60,000 nt of DNA from Adiantum capillus-veneris (Eukaryota; Streptophyta; Polypodiopsida; Polypodiales; Pteridaceae). Shown one piece after another: positions 34,963-44,500 of this stretch (its first letter is position 1; each line of letters opens with the position of its first letter). The stretch lies in the NCBI GenBank assembly GCA_014529385.2, contig CM043953.1:93379342-93439341 (forward strand), in the 5' to 3' direction. The position numbers and the translations under genes are program-made. The notes beneath the pieces are model-generated. The model was not told the DNA's origin and searched no databases. It worked only from the letters and a program-made list of their open reading frames with translations.

Positions 34963-35862
34963 CTATAAGTGCATCATATTCTGATTGCATGGTAGCCATC
35001 CAGTTTTCTGAATTCTGTGCTTCACAAAAGATAGAGGTTCCTCAACATCATGTAAGCTAGACACAGCCAAAGCATAACAATCTGATGCATAAGATGCATG
35101 GAGAGAGCCTGAACGAGTATGACTAGACAAAGGTGCATCCAATTTATTGTCACGCAATGTATGAACCAGCCATTTTGGCATACCTCTAGACTGCTCATTT
35201 TCAGCCCTTTCCTCATCAAGTACATCATGTTCATCTGTATCAGTAATAGGCTGATCTGTAACATTTTTAGAAACCCCCATAGGCTGTACATTTTCCTCAT
35301 TGGAATTTACATTTGTATTTCCACCACTGAAAAGAGGAAACAAAGTGTCATGAATGTCCCATGAGCTTACATTACTATCTCTACATGACAGCAAGGGCTG
35401 AACACAATCTTCCACAAGCACTACATCTCGTGAAATCAAATTATGCTTTGTTTGCGGATGATACAACCTGTAACCTTTTCTTTCAACACTATAACCAACA
35501 AAAATATATTTGACAGCCGTATCATCCAATTTTTTGCACTGTGTTTGTGGCATCAAAGCATATTCCAAACATCCAAAAACACGCATGTGATCAATAGAAG
35601 GCTTTCTATCATGCCATGCTTCATACACAGTAATAGACTGCAAAGCTTTTTTAGGACACCTGTTTAGTACATAAGTGGCACACATGATGGCCTCAAGCCA
35701 AAAAGAATGCGAAAAAGCTTGACTTTTGACCATACATCGTGCCATTTTCGTAAGTGACGTGTTTTTCCTCTTAGCAATACCATTTTGCTGAGGTGTATAA
35801 GACACTGTACATTGGTGTTTTATCCCATGACTAGCCAAAAATGCATTAAATTCATGAGACAT
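34963..35862 (-). pseudogene. Element B integrase, C-terminal two thirds
   Basis: This 299-residue frame starts inside the integrase core (EFNAFLASHGIKHQCTVSY), has PQQNGIAKRKNTSLTKMAR where the family has Glu, and continues through FWLEAIMCATYVLNRCPKKA, VFGCLEYALMP and the GYRLYHPQTK block into an acidic linker. The Glu-to-Lys change removes the third catalytic residue. The first two catalytic Asp and the zinc-binding N-terminus are deleted. Confidence 0.85.
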
Positions 35863-36097
35863 ATACTCCCCCCATAGAAATTCTACACAAAATGATAAAA
35901 TTGTATGTGCAGAACTGCTTGTAGAGGAAACGGAGGCCGAAATGAGCCCGAATCAAAAATTTGACCAGACTGTGCTCTACGAGCTCACCCAAAATATTTG
36001 TTGACCTGGGAACACTCGCCAAACCTCACTGAAATTGGAGAAAGTGAGCAGGTGTGTGTTGGAGCAGCTGGCAACTGAGCCCAGGAGGATGCAACCT

Positions 36098-36110
36098 GCT
36101 CTGATACCAA
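36098..36110 (-). other. Element B primer-binding site
   Basis: The minus strand reads TTGGTATCAGAGC, a perfect copia-type initiator-Met tRNA complement, directly next to the LTR. Confidence 0.85.
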
Positions 36111-36111
36111 T

Positions 36112-36310
36112 TGGTGGAATTAGGGTTGCAGAGAAACACACACAGCTTGGAGAAGACACAGGAAGCTCAAGGCACACAACTGAGTGTGTGTTACTTAGTG
36201 TGCAATGGAAAGATAGATAGCCGTAGAGTGATGGGCGTATATACAATGCACGGGGGAAAAAACCTCCTAAAGAGGGAAAAAATGCCCCGGCGGTCCTAGT
36301 GTGTGTGTGT
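36112..36310 (-). repeat. Element B right LTR (5' LTR), truncated
   Basis: It matches 32,877-33,065 from TGGTGGAATTAGG to GGTCCTAGTGTG, then ends in a GTGTGTGTGTG run. It lacks the final segment with ACTACAACATG and GGTAACA found in the left LTR. The loss may have occurred by slippage or recombination at the GT run. Confidence 0.75.
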
Positions 36311-36990
36311 GACTCTCTCCTCCTTGATCGATCACGACCCTTTTGGTTTTTGAACCTCTCCTTAGGCCTTCCTCTTGTTTCCGCTCACAGTGCAGCACTT
36401 GATGATTCTCTTGTGCTTCTCCTTCACATTTCCTTGCTTAGGAGAACACCCACAACATCATCAAACTTAAGAGTATTTGTGCCAGAGATAGAATTACTTA
36501 CAACAATCATAAGTCTGTCCCAACTATCCGGTAGAGACGATAGTACATAAGGAGATCTTGCACTTTATCATCGAAATTTATTTTCACCGATGGAATCTGG
36601 CTTATGTTGGTGTGAAAGTCATTTATGTGTTCTTCAACTGAACCATTCTCTGCCATCTTTGGATAGAAAAAGCGCTTCATGAGAAATACCTTATTGGATG
36701 CCAATGGTTTCTCGTAGAGTCCATCAAGTGACTTCATCAAGTCCTCTGTGGTCTTCGTCTCCAAAACATTGAAGGCCACCGTTGACGCCAAGCTTAATTG
36801 GATTGTTCCCAATTCCTGTTAATCAAGGATAATCCATGCTTCATCTGCCATCGTTGCGGGCTTCTTTGCAAGACCGCGTAGTCGCAACAAATAGAGGTCT
36901 TTATAGTAGAGATATTTCTCAATCTACATCTTCCAAGGGTGGTAGTTTTGGCCGTTGAGCTTCTTGATCTTGAGCTTAATCCACCTTTAC
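36311..36990 (-). pseudogene. gag: Copia gag, copy 2
   Basis: The minus strand carries NVLETKTTEDLMKSLDGLYE and FHTNISQIPSVKINFDDKV (36,507-36,812), matching copy 1 gag. It is followed to the left by the element B insertion. The N-terminal residues near 36,900 are interrupted by stops. Confidence 0.75.
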
Positions 36991-37060
36991 TCCCACTAAA
37001 TTCAAGGAATCCTTTCCTTGAGATACTTTAGCTACGAGCAAACCTTGCTCTAATACCAGT

Positions 37061-37145
37061 TGTTAGGAAATACGCTGTAGCTAAGTAGATGAATGAGTAG
37101 GTTACTTAATGGAGATAGAAAATTTTTCACACAGGAGAGATTATA

Positions 37146-37218
<73 letters not shown>

Positions 37219-37851
37219 ACATGATATACATGGTTCACCCAATGTGGGCGACATCCACGGGAAAGCAGCCACTCAATGGCTTTAGAACTTCAGACAAGAA
37301 GTAGGTTACAAAGGGATTATACACTTAATAGAGCTCCTGCCTTGCTTCACTCTCACCACCTCACACCCACCTTCTTCTTGCATCAACTTCACACTCCGAA
37401 ATGTGTGTAGAAATGGCCTCCTTTTATAGGCCAAAAGGGTTGCCCTCTCTCATGAGAGGCAGCTGTGTGTAGCCGTCCTTGTGTAGACAAGTCCAAATTG
37501 GACCCCTAAATCTGCCCATGTGTGGCGGCCCTTGAGAAGACAAGTCTACCTTTGAAATCGGCCACTGGCCATTGACTTCCACCCACCAGCCACTGTCCAT
37601 TCACTACCGGCCACCGATCAAACGATCGATTGTTTTTTGATCACTTTTTGGCCGCCGTCTTGCCATAATATTCTGGCTTAAATTTTTTAGTAAAAAGCAA
37701 CATTCCGGCTCGCGATTGGCCATTAAAATTTTGGTTTTTGACGAGTGATTTTTCTTCACGCACGAGGGCTTCTCCTCATAATGGGGGCCTTACAAATGTG
37801 CATTTTTAATACAAAAAATTATAAGGGGTAAATCAGGCTCGATACTTAACA
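37061..37851 (-). repeat. Copia LTR 3 (5' LTR of copy 2)
   Basis: This 791-bp LTR starts TGTTAGGAAAT, has the GA tract at 37,150-37,217 and a minus-strand TATA at 37,421-37,428, and ends ACTTAACA. The PBS is at 37,049-37,060. Confidence 0.85.
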
Positions 37852-38138
37852 TTCTCCCACTTGGAGATTGATTTCCAAACCAAACCTGTGACTTCTTTCC
37901 ATCCTGGCTTGTTATCCTTGAATCTCGATTGAAGATGAGCAAAAGCTCAACTTCTCCTTGTTGACCACCTTTGTAAACATGTCTGCAGGATTTTCACTTG
38001 TATGCACCTTTCCTAGCTTTAGCTATCTCTCTTCTAAAGGAGTGTGTATGAAGTGATATCTCACCTCAATGTGCTATGTCCTTGAATGAAAGGCTAATTT
38101 CTTTGCAAGATGGATAGCGCTTTGGCTATCACTATGAA
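37852..38138 (-). pseudogene. 3' internal stub of a third copia unit
   Basis: Beyond LTR 3 is another polypurine tract (CTCCAAGTGGGAG on the minus strand) and 3' sequence matching 26,370-26,640 and 29,653-29,930. It stops abruptly at about 38,138, just before RNase H, where plus-strand gypsy sequence resumes. Confidence 0.75.
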
Positions 38139-39060
38139 TCTGAATCGGAAAAATTTTGGAATTTGTACTGAAAAGGAAGTAGAGTCATTAGCCAAACAGA
38201 AGGGAGGTGGCCCAAACTGGTTACTTCCAGATGACTAGGAGGTAGAAGAATGGAACCCTTGGTTCAAAAGACAAACCATGAATGATCAAAATCAACAAGC
38301 ACATGAACTTAGAGGTGAAGGAGAAATCAAAGGATCTTTTCCAGAAGTATAAAGATGTGTTTGCTTGGAAACACACTGATCTAAAAGGTGTAGATCCAGA
38401 GGTTTGGTAGCATCAAATGACACTGAAACCAAATGCCAGACCAGTACGAATAAAATGGTACAGAATGAATTCTAATTATGCCAAGAAAGTCAAGGAGTAT
38501 ATATACAATTTTCTTAAGGCAGGATTCTTTACTGAAGTGGACAATAGTGACTGGTTATTTCGATAGTGGTGGTTTCAAAGAAGAATGGGAAGTTGAGGGT
38601 TTGTGAGGACTAGAGAAAATTGAATGACCAGACTTATGGATGGATATGGATGGATTTGTGGCTATAACCAATTGAAGATAGCACCTGAAGATAGAGCCAA
38701 GACTACATTTATCACGAAATGTACAGATTTATGGATGGATATGTGGCTATAACCAATTGAAGATAGCACCTGAAGATAGAGCCAAGACTACATTTATCAC
38801 TAAATGGGGAGCATTTATGTGTCTAGTAATTCCATTTGGTATGTGCAATTATCCAACAACATTTCAATGTTGTATGATGGAAAAATTTTGTGAATTCCTA
38901 CACAAGTTTCTAGCCATCTTCATGGATGTTTTTACAGTCTTTTCTAAGGAAGAGATGTATTTATTATTCCTAGGAATCATCTTTGAAAGGTGCAAGGAAA
39001 AAAGAATCTGCCTGAATCCATTCAAGTTAGGCTTCACGGTCTGGAGATTTTAGCTTTTAA
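38139..39060 (+). pseudogene. Gypsy reverse transcriptase, decayed
   Basis: In pieces, the plus strand shows FAWKHTDLKGVDPEV, LKPNARPVRIKWYRMN and FLKAGFFTEVDNSDWL (the RT opening), then WGAFMCLVIPFGMCNYPTTF and AIFMDVFTVFS. The last block is the YxDD box, which has lost its second Asp. Many stops interrupt the frame. Together with the gag at 22-24 kb this is one gypsy element split by the copia array. Confidence 0.8.
38661..38830. repeat. 85-bp tandem duplication in gypsy RT
   Basis: GGCTATAACCAATTGAAGAT and the following sentence occur at about 38,660 and 38,745, an offset of 85 bp. As 85 is not a multiple of 3, it shifts the frame inside RT. Confidence 0.85.
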
Positions 39061-39068
39061 GACATGTT

Positions 39069-39530
39069 GTGTCTCGAAATGGCATTGAGATGGCCAATGA
39101 TAAGGTGAAACATGTCCAACAAGCTAAGGCACCCAAAACTGTGTCTAAAATAACTTCGTTCTTGGGCTATATCAACTTCTACGGAAGGTTCATTCATATT
39201 TTTGCAACAAAATCCCTACCTTTATATGAGCTCACAAAGAAAAGCAATAAGTTTATCTGGACCACTGAGTGTGAGCAAAGCTTCTAGTGTCTAAAAAATG
39301 GGATTATCGACAAACAAGTCCTTCTACACCCAAATTGGGATGTTATTTTTCATGTCCATGTGGATGCTTAGAGACTAGAAATGGGAGCTATACTGGTCCA
39401 ACCTGATGGAAAGACCGACTACCCAGTTTACTTTGCCAGTCCTAGGTTCAATATTGTTGAACAAGGATACACCACTACGAAAAGAGAAGCACTACGAATG
39501 GTGTTCAACTCAACTAAGTTTAGGCACTAA
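39069..39530 (+). pseudogene. Gypsy RT thumb and RNase H
   Basis: The frame at 39,069-39,287 has KTVSKITSFLGYINFYGRFI and PLYELTKKSNKFIWTTEC, the conserved link after RT. RNase H follows with stops: VDA, GAILVQPDGKTDYPVYFAS and YTTTKREALRMVF. The usual catalytic residues are only partly present. Confidence 0.75.
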
Positions 39531-39819
39531 AAGCAATAAAGTCATTCTTTAGGGCATACTAGTTCATCGATGATGTTCCTGATGGAATTCAAATTTTGCA
39601 TTTTCCACAAACTCAATAAGGCACATTATGGCATTATGACTTTCTGTCCAAAAGCATTGAAGGTTATTCTGAGATATCCCTAAGGTAGACCTACAACAAC
39701 AAATATGACTCCTCTCCCTCCAGTACAACCTTTGGGGGTATTTATGAAATGGGGTCTATAATTTATGGGGGCATTTAAGAAAGTCACTCTTAGAAAGAAT
39801 TGATACACTTTAAATGCTA

Positions 39820-40302
39820 CCTGTTATGCTAGCAAATGGGTGGAGACCAAGGTTTTTCCAGATAATACTACTAAATCTACTATCGTTTTCATTTTTGAAA
39901 ATATCGTGTATCGGTATGGACGCCTTATTGAAATTGTATTTGAATAGGGTACACATTTTGATAATGATACTATGGAAATATTGATGGACATGCTCTCAAT
40001 CAAACATAGAAAATCCACTCCATATTATGCCCAATGCAATGGTCAACCAGAGAGCAGTTATAAAACCATTAAGCATATTCTAACAAAGATAGTTCAGAAG
40101 GAGCCACACCAATGTGATGCTAAACTTTAGACCGCTTTATGGGCATACCAAACATCTTATAAGGTTATCACTAGAATGACACCGTTTCAAATGGAACATG
40201 GAACAAAAGCAGTCGTGCCAATGAAGTTTATTATTCCTAGTCTCCGACTGGCAGTGGAGCATGGCATGGACTTCAATCACAATCTTCAGTTGAGATTTTA
40301 AT
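39820..40302 (+). pseudogene. Gypsy integrase, partial
   Basis: Readable blocks are GRLIEIVFE followed by a stop and GTHFDND (second catalytic Asp region, usually D-x-G-x-x-F), then KHRKSTPYYAQCNGQPESS (catalytic Glu in N-G-Q-x-E), and TALWAYQTSYKVITRMTPF. The zinc-binding N-terminus and first Asp are not visible. Several stops are present. Confidence 0.75.
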
Positions 40303-40335
40303 AGTTGCTACGACTGGATGATTAAGGAAACAAGC

Positions 40336-40735
40336 AATGATGGAACAAGCAGTGGTTGAGTAGCGAAGGAAACACTGACATGATTCTTGATGGAGAAAAT
40401 TTATCCTTTGCAATTTACATCAATAGATGCTACGATAGAAGTAAAGACCATATTAGGTATTTTGGTAAAAATCTCACATTATGGGAATCTCCAAATCGAC
40501 TAAATTCATGTAATTTGGGAATTTTCCACTTAAAGTGGGAAAAATTGAGGTGTGTGGTTAGTAAATAAAGTGAAAATCTCATAGGATTGTGGTGTTGATA
40601 AACACCAAAAGTCAAGAGGATGTACAACACATGGATTTGAATAATAACTATAAATTACATAAAACAAAGGAAGATACAAAAAAGATTTTTTTTACAAACT
40701 GACTAGTATAGTCACAATAGAAGCTCCACATAATT
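40336..40735. other. Short non-coding stretch
   Basis: This region between the gypsy remnant and the minus-strand ORF contains no domain. It may include the gypsy 3' LTR, but no pair was found in the window. Confidence 0.4.
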
Positions 40736-41551
40736 CTACTCCACATTTGATACCATATCTGAACTTTGATCCAAGTGTGGTTGATGTGCTCGAGTGAGGC
40801 CTTCTTTGGCTTTTAGAGCATGCCTTTCTGGAATCTTTATTCTAGAAAATGGTCCTTCTTTGTTGGGTCTCCAGGACCAAACAATTGCATCTACAGTTTC
40901 CCACACTTGTGGGTCCTTATAGTTGACAGCCCAATAACCCTTCCAACAATTGATGTAAGCTTGAGAATCTGTCATCCCACTTTTTCTCGCGCAAGGTGCC
41001 CAATATTGAATCAAGAGTTTTCTATAGTTTGGTGATGTAGGCTCATTATCAATGTCAGATAAAGCCATTGCAAGCCACACTCGATAGATTTCTGTGTCAC
41101 TCGGAACAAGCATAAGAAAGTCACCTTGGTGCACATCAGACATAGGGTCAAACTCTTCCCTTGGCTTATCTCGTTGAGGCCCACAAAAATGATCGTTCAA
41201 CTCTTCAAGGCCTAGGAATCTTTCTGCTCCTTGTTGCAAATTCATTGTAGTGCTTTCTAGGTGAGAATATTCTTGAGTTTTTGGCCAAAACATTTCATAC
41301 AAGACTCCCTCTGATATGATTGCTTTTCCAATCTCTTCAATTACCTTACTCCAATAATCTATCACGGGTCTATAATATCGCGGAATACTTGAACCATTCC
41401 CTAAATTTTTCCAAAATTCTATATAGTTCTTTAGCCCCAAAATGACTTCTTCGTGGGCCTTGACATACTTTGCCATTTGTACTAGAGGTGGATCTCCATG
41501 TGGTAACATTGGCTTGCCTTCTGTGTCTGTTTTCCAAAGGCGAATACTTCC
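40736..41551 (-). CDS. Unidentified ORF with a small beta-barrel-like domain
   Basis: The minus-strand frame runs from inside the repeat array (open up to 41,584) to a stop at 40,736, about 282 residues. Residues derived from the array are unlikely to be coding; an AG acceptor (AAAACAG) near 41,530 could start the true exon. The N-terminal half has a helix (GLKNYIEFWKNLGNG) and a domain I do not know. The C-terminal half reads VHQGDFLMLVPSDTEIYRVW, then ALSDI, LLIQYWAP, YWAVNYKDPQVWETV and IVWSWRP. The pattern G-D-F-hydrophobic-V, W-x-A, hydrophobic-Y-W-x-P resembles BAH/SH3-like barrels seen in plant transposon and chromatin proteins. That match is an inference. Confidence 0.5.
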   Translation of the reverse strand, partial: GSIRLWKTDTEGKPMLPHGDPPLVQMAKYVKAHEEVILGLKNYIEFWKNLGNGSSIPRYYRPVIDYWSKVIEEIGKAIISEGVLYEMFWPKTQEYSHLESTTMNLQQGAERFLGLEELNDHFCGPQRDKPREEFDPMSDVHQGDFLMLVPSDTEIYRVWLAMALSDIDNEPTSPNYRKLLIQYWAPCARKSGMTDSQAYINCWKGYWAVNYKDPQVWETVDAIVWSWRPNKEGPFSRIKIPERHALKAKEGLTRAHQPHLDQSSDMVSNVE

Positions 41552-44500
41552 GTGAAAAAGTTGTGAATCTTGAGACAAAACCACTCATGCTACTAGCGAT
41601 AATAGCTTGGACAAGTGGTGGAACTTGAACGTAAACCCCCCATGTTTCAATAGACTTAGCTTCGACAAATGGTGGAGCATCGTTCTCTCCATCTTTCAAT
41701 GGAGCCTAGCTTGGACAAGTAGTGGACCTTTGTTTCTCTCTAGGTTTCAATAGAGTTAGCTTGGACAAGTGGTGGACCTTGGAACCAAACCCCCATGTAA
41801 AATCTATCATGTTCACTCCAAGTGGTGAGAAAGAATAACCTTATGATATATCCTTATAGGTTGGACAAGTGGTGGACCTTAACACCCAGATATTCTTAAT
41901 ATAATGGCATAGAGTGGAAAAGAGGTGAATCTTGAGAGCAAACTACTCATGCTACTAGGGATAATAGGTTGGACAAGTGGTGGACCTTGAATGTAAACCC
42001 CCCATCTACGAAATATCGTGGGTTTAAGGTATTTAGATGGAGCCTAGCATCTTGGAGACATGGTGCCCCTTGCTTCTCTTCATGTTTCAATGGAGCCTAT
42101 CTTGGACAAATGGTGGAGCATCCTTCTCTCCATGTTTCAATGGACCCTAGCTTGCACAAGTGGTGGACCTTTGCTTCTCTCTATGTTTCAATAGAGTTAG
42201 CTTGGACAAGTGGTGTACCTTGGAACCAAACCCCAATGTAAAACCTATCATGGTCACTCCAAGTCATGAGAAAGAATAACCTTTAAGATATAGCCTTATA
42301 GGTTGGACAAGTGGTGGACCTTAACACCCAGATATCCTTAATATAATGACATAGAGTGATAAAGTGGTGAATCTTGAGACAAAACCAGTCATGCTACTAG
42401 CGGTAATATCTTGGACAAGTGGTGGACCTTGAACGTAAACCCCCATGTTTTAATAGAGTTAGCTGCGAGAAATGATGGAGCATCCTTCTCTCCATGTTTC
42501 AATGGAGCCTAGCTTATACAAGTGGTGGACCTTTGCTTCTCTCTATAATTCAATAGAGTTAGCTTGGACAAGTGGTTGAACTTGAAACCAAACACCCATG
42601 TAAAACCTATCATGGTCACTCCAAGTGGTAAGAAAGAATAACCTTTAAGATGTAGCCTTATAGGTTGTACAAGTGGTGGACCTTGACACCCACATATTCT
42701 TAATATAATGACATAGAGTGAAAAAGTGGTGAATCTTGAGACCAAACCACTCAGGCTACTACCAATAATAGCTTGGACAAGTGTTGGACCTTGAATGTAA
42801 ACCTCTCATCTACGACATATCATGGGTTTAATGTTTTTCGATGGAGCCTAGCATCTTGGAGACATGGTGCAGCTTGCTTCTCTTCATTTTTCGATGGAGC
42901 CTATCTTGGACAAATGGTGGAGCATCCTTCTCTCCATGTTTCAATGGACCCTAGCTTGGACAAGTGGTGGACCTTTGCTTCTCTCTATGATTCAATAGAG
43001 TTTGCTTGGACAAGTGGTGGACCTTGGAACTCAAACCCCCATGTAAAACCTATCATGGTCACTCCAAGTGGTGAGAAAGAATAACCTTTAAAATATAGGC
43101 TTATAGGTTGGACAAGTGGTGGACCTTAACACCCAAATATTCTTAATATAATGACATAGAGTGAAAAAGTGGTGAATCTTGAGACAAAACCACTCATGCT
43201 ACTAGCGATAATAGCATGGACAAGCGGTGGAACTTGAATGTAAAGCCCCCATGTTTCAATAGACTTAGCTTCGACAAATGGTGGAGCATCGTTCTCTCCA
43301 TCTTTCAATGGAGCCTAGCTTGGACAAGTAGTGGACCTTTGTTTCTCTCTAGGTTTCAATAGAGTTAGCTTGGACAAGTGGTGGACCTTGGAACTAAATC
43401 CCAATGTAAAACCTATCATGGTCACTCCAAGTCGTGAGAAAGAATTACCTTTAAAATATAGCCTTATAGGTTGGACAAGTGGTGGACCTTAACACTTAGA
43501 TATCCTTAATATAATGACATAGTGTGATAAGGTGGTGAATCTTGAGACAAAACCACTCATGCTACTAGCGGTAATAGCTTGGACAAGCGGTGGAACTTGA
43601 ATGTAAAGCCCCCATGTTTCAATAGACTTAGCTTCGACAAATGGTGGAGCATCGTTCTCTCCATCTTTCAATGGAGCCTAGCTTGGACAAGTAGTGGACC
43701 TTTGTTTCTCTCTAGGTTTCAATAGAGTTAGCTTGGACAAGTGGTGGACCTTGGAACTAAACCCCAATGTAAAACCTATCATGGTCACTCCAAGTCGTGA
43801 GAAAGAATTACCTTTAAAATATAGCCTTATAGGTTGGACAAGTGGTGGACCTTAACACTTAGATATCCTTAATATAATGACATAGAGTGATAAGGTGGTG
43901 AATCTTGAGACAAAACCACTCATGCTACTAGCGGTAATAGCTTGGACAAGTGGTGGACCTTGAACGTAAACCCCGCATGTTTCAATAGAGTTAGCTTCGA
44001 GAAATGTGGGAGCATCCTTCGCTCCATGTTTCAATGGAGACTAGCTTAGACAAGTGGTGGACCTTTGCTTCTCTCTATAATTCAATAGAGTTAGCTTGGA
44101 CAAGTGGTGGAACTTGAAACCAAACCCCCATGTAAAACCTATCATGGTCACTCCAAGTGGTAAGAAAGAATAACCTTTAAGATGTAGCCTTATAGGTTGT
44201 ACAAGTGGTGGACCTTAACACCCACATATTCTTAATATAATGACATAGAGTGGAAAAGTGGTGAATCTTGAGACCAAACCACTCAGACTACTACCAATAA
44301 TAGCTTGGACAAGTGTTGGACCTTGAATGTAAACCCCTCATCTACGGCATATCATGGGTTTAATGTTTTTCGATGGAGCCTAGCATCTTGGAGACATGGT
44401 GCAACTTGCTTCTCGTCATGTTTCAATGGAGCCTATCTTGGACAAATGGTGGAGCATCCTTCTCTCCATGTTTCAATGGACCCTAGCTTGGACAAGTTGT

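Larger units (their letters stand above)
32877..36310 (-). mobile_element. Nested copia element B, gag-deleted
   Basis: A second, different copia element lies in the same orientation inside copy 2. It has a left LTR (32,877-33,102), RNase H, RT and most of integrase, then a PBS and a right LTR. Gag, protease and the integrase N-terminus are absent: only about 250 bp separate integrase from the PBS. The host sequence continues at 36,311 at the point matching 28,150 in copy 1. The right LTR lacks about 37 bp at its outer end, so no clean target duplication is visible. Confidence 0.8.
24035..38138 (-). mobile_element. Tandem copia array, three LTRs and two internal regions
   Basis: Read on the minus strand from right to left, the order is: RNase-H stub, LTR (37,061-37,851), internal with a nested element, LTR (28,870-29,652), internal, LTR (24,430-26,369), gag stub. 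Both outer ends lie inside internal sequence, not at LTR ends, and the flanking DNA on both sides is the same kind of plus-strand gypsy element. Each internal region is about 4.0 kb once the nested insertion is removed and a 1.5-kb deletion in the left copy is added back. Adjacent units share one LTR. Such chains arise by unequal recombination or from circular or concatemeric element DNA. Confidence 0.75.

Noticed and set aside
34388-35667. Plus-strand frames opposite copia element B
   Set aside because: Antisense shadows of RT and integrase, with no independent motif.
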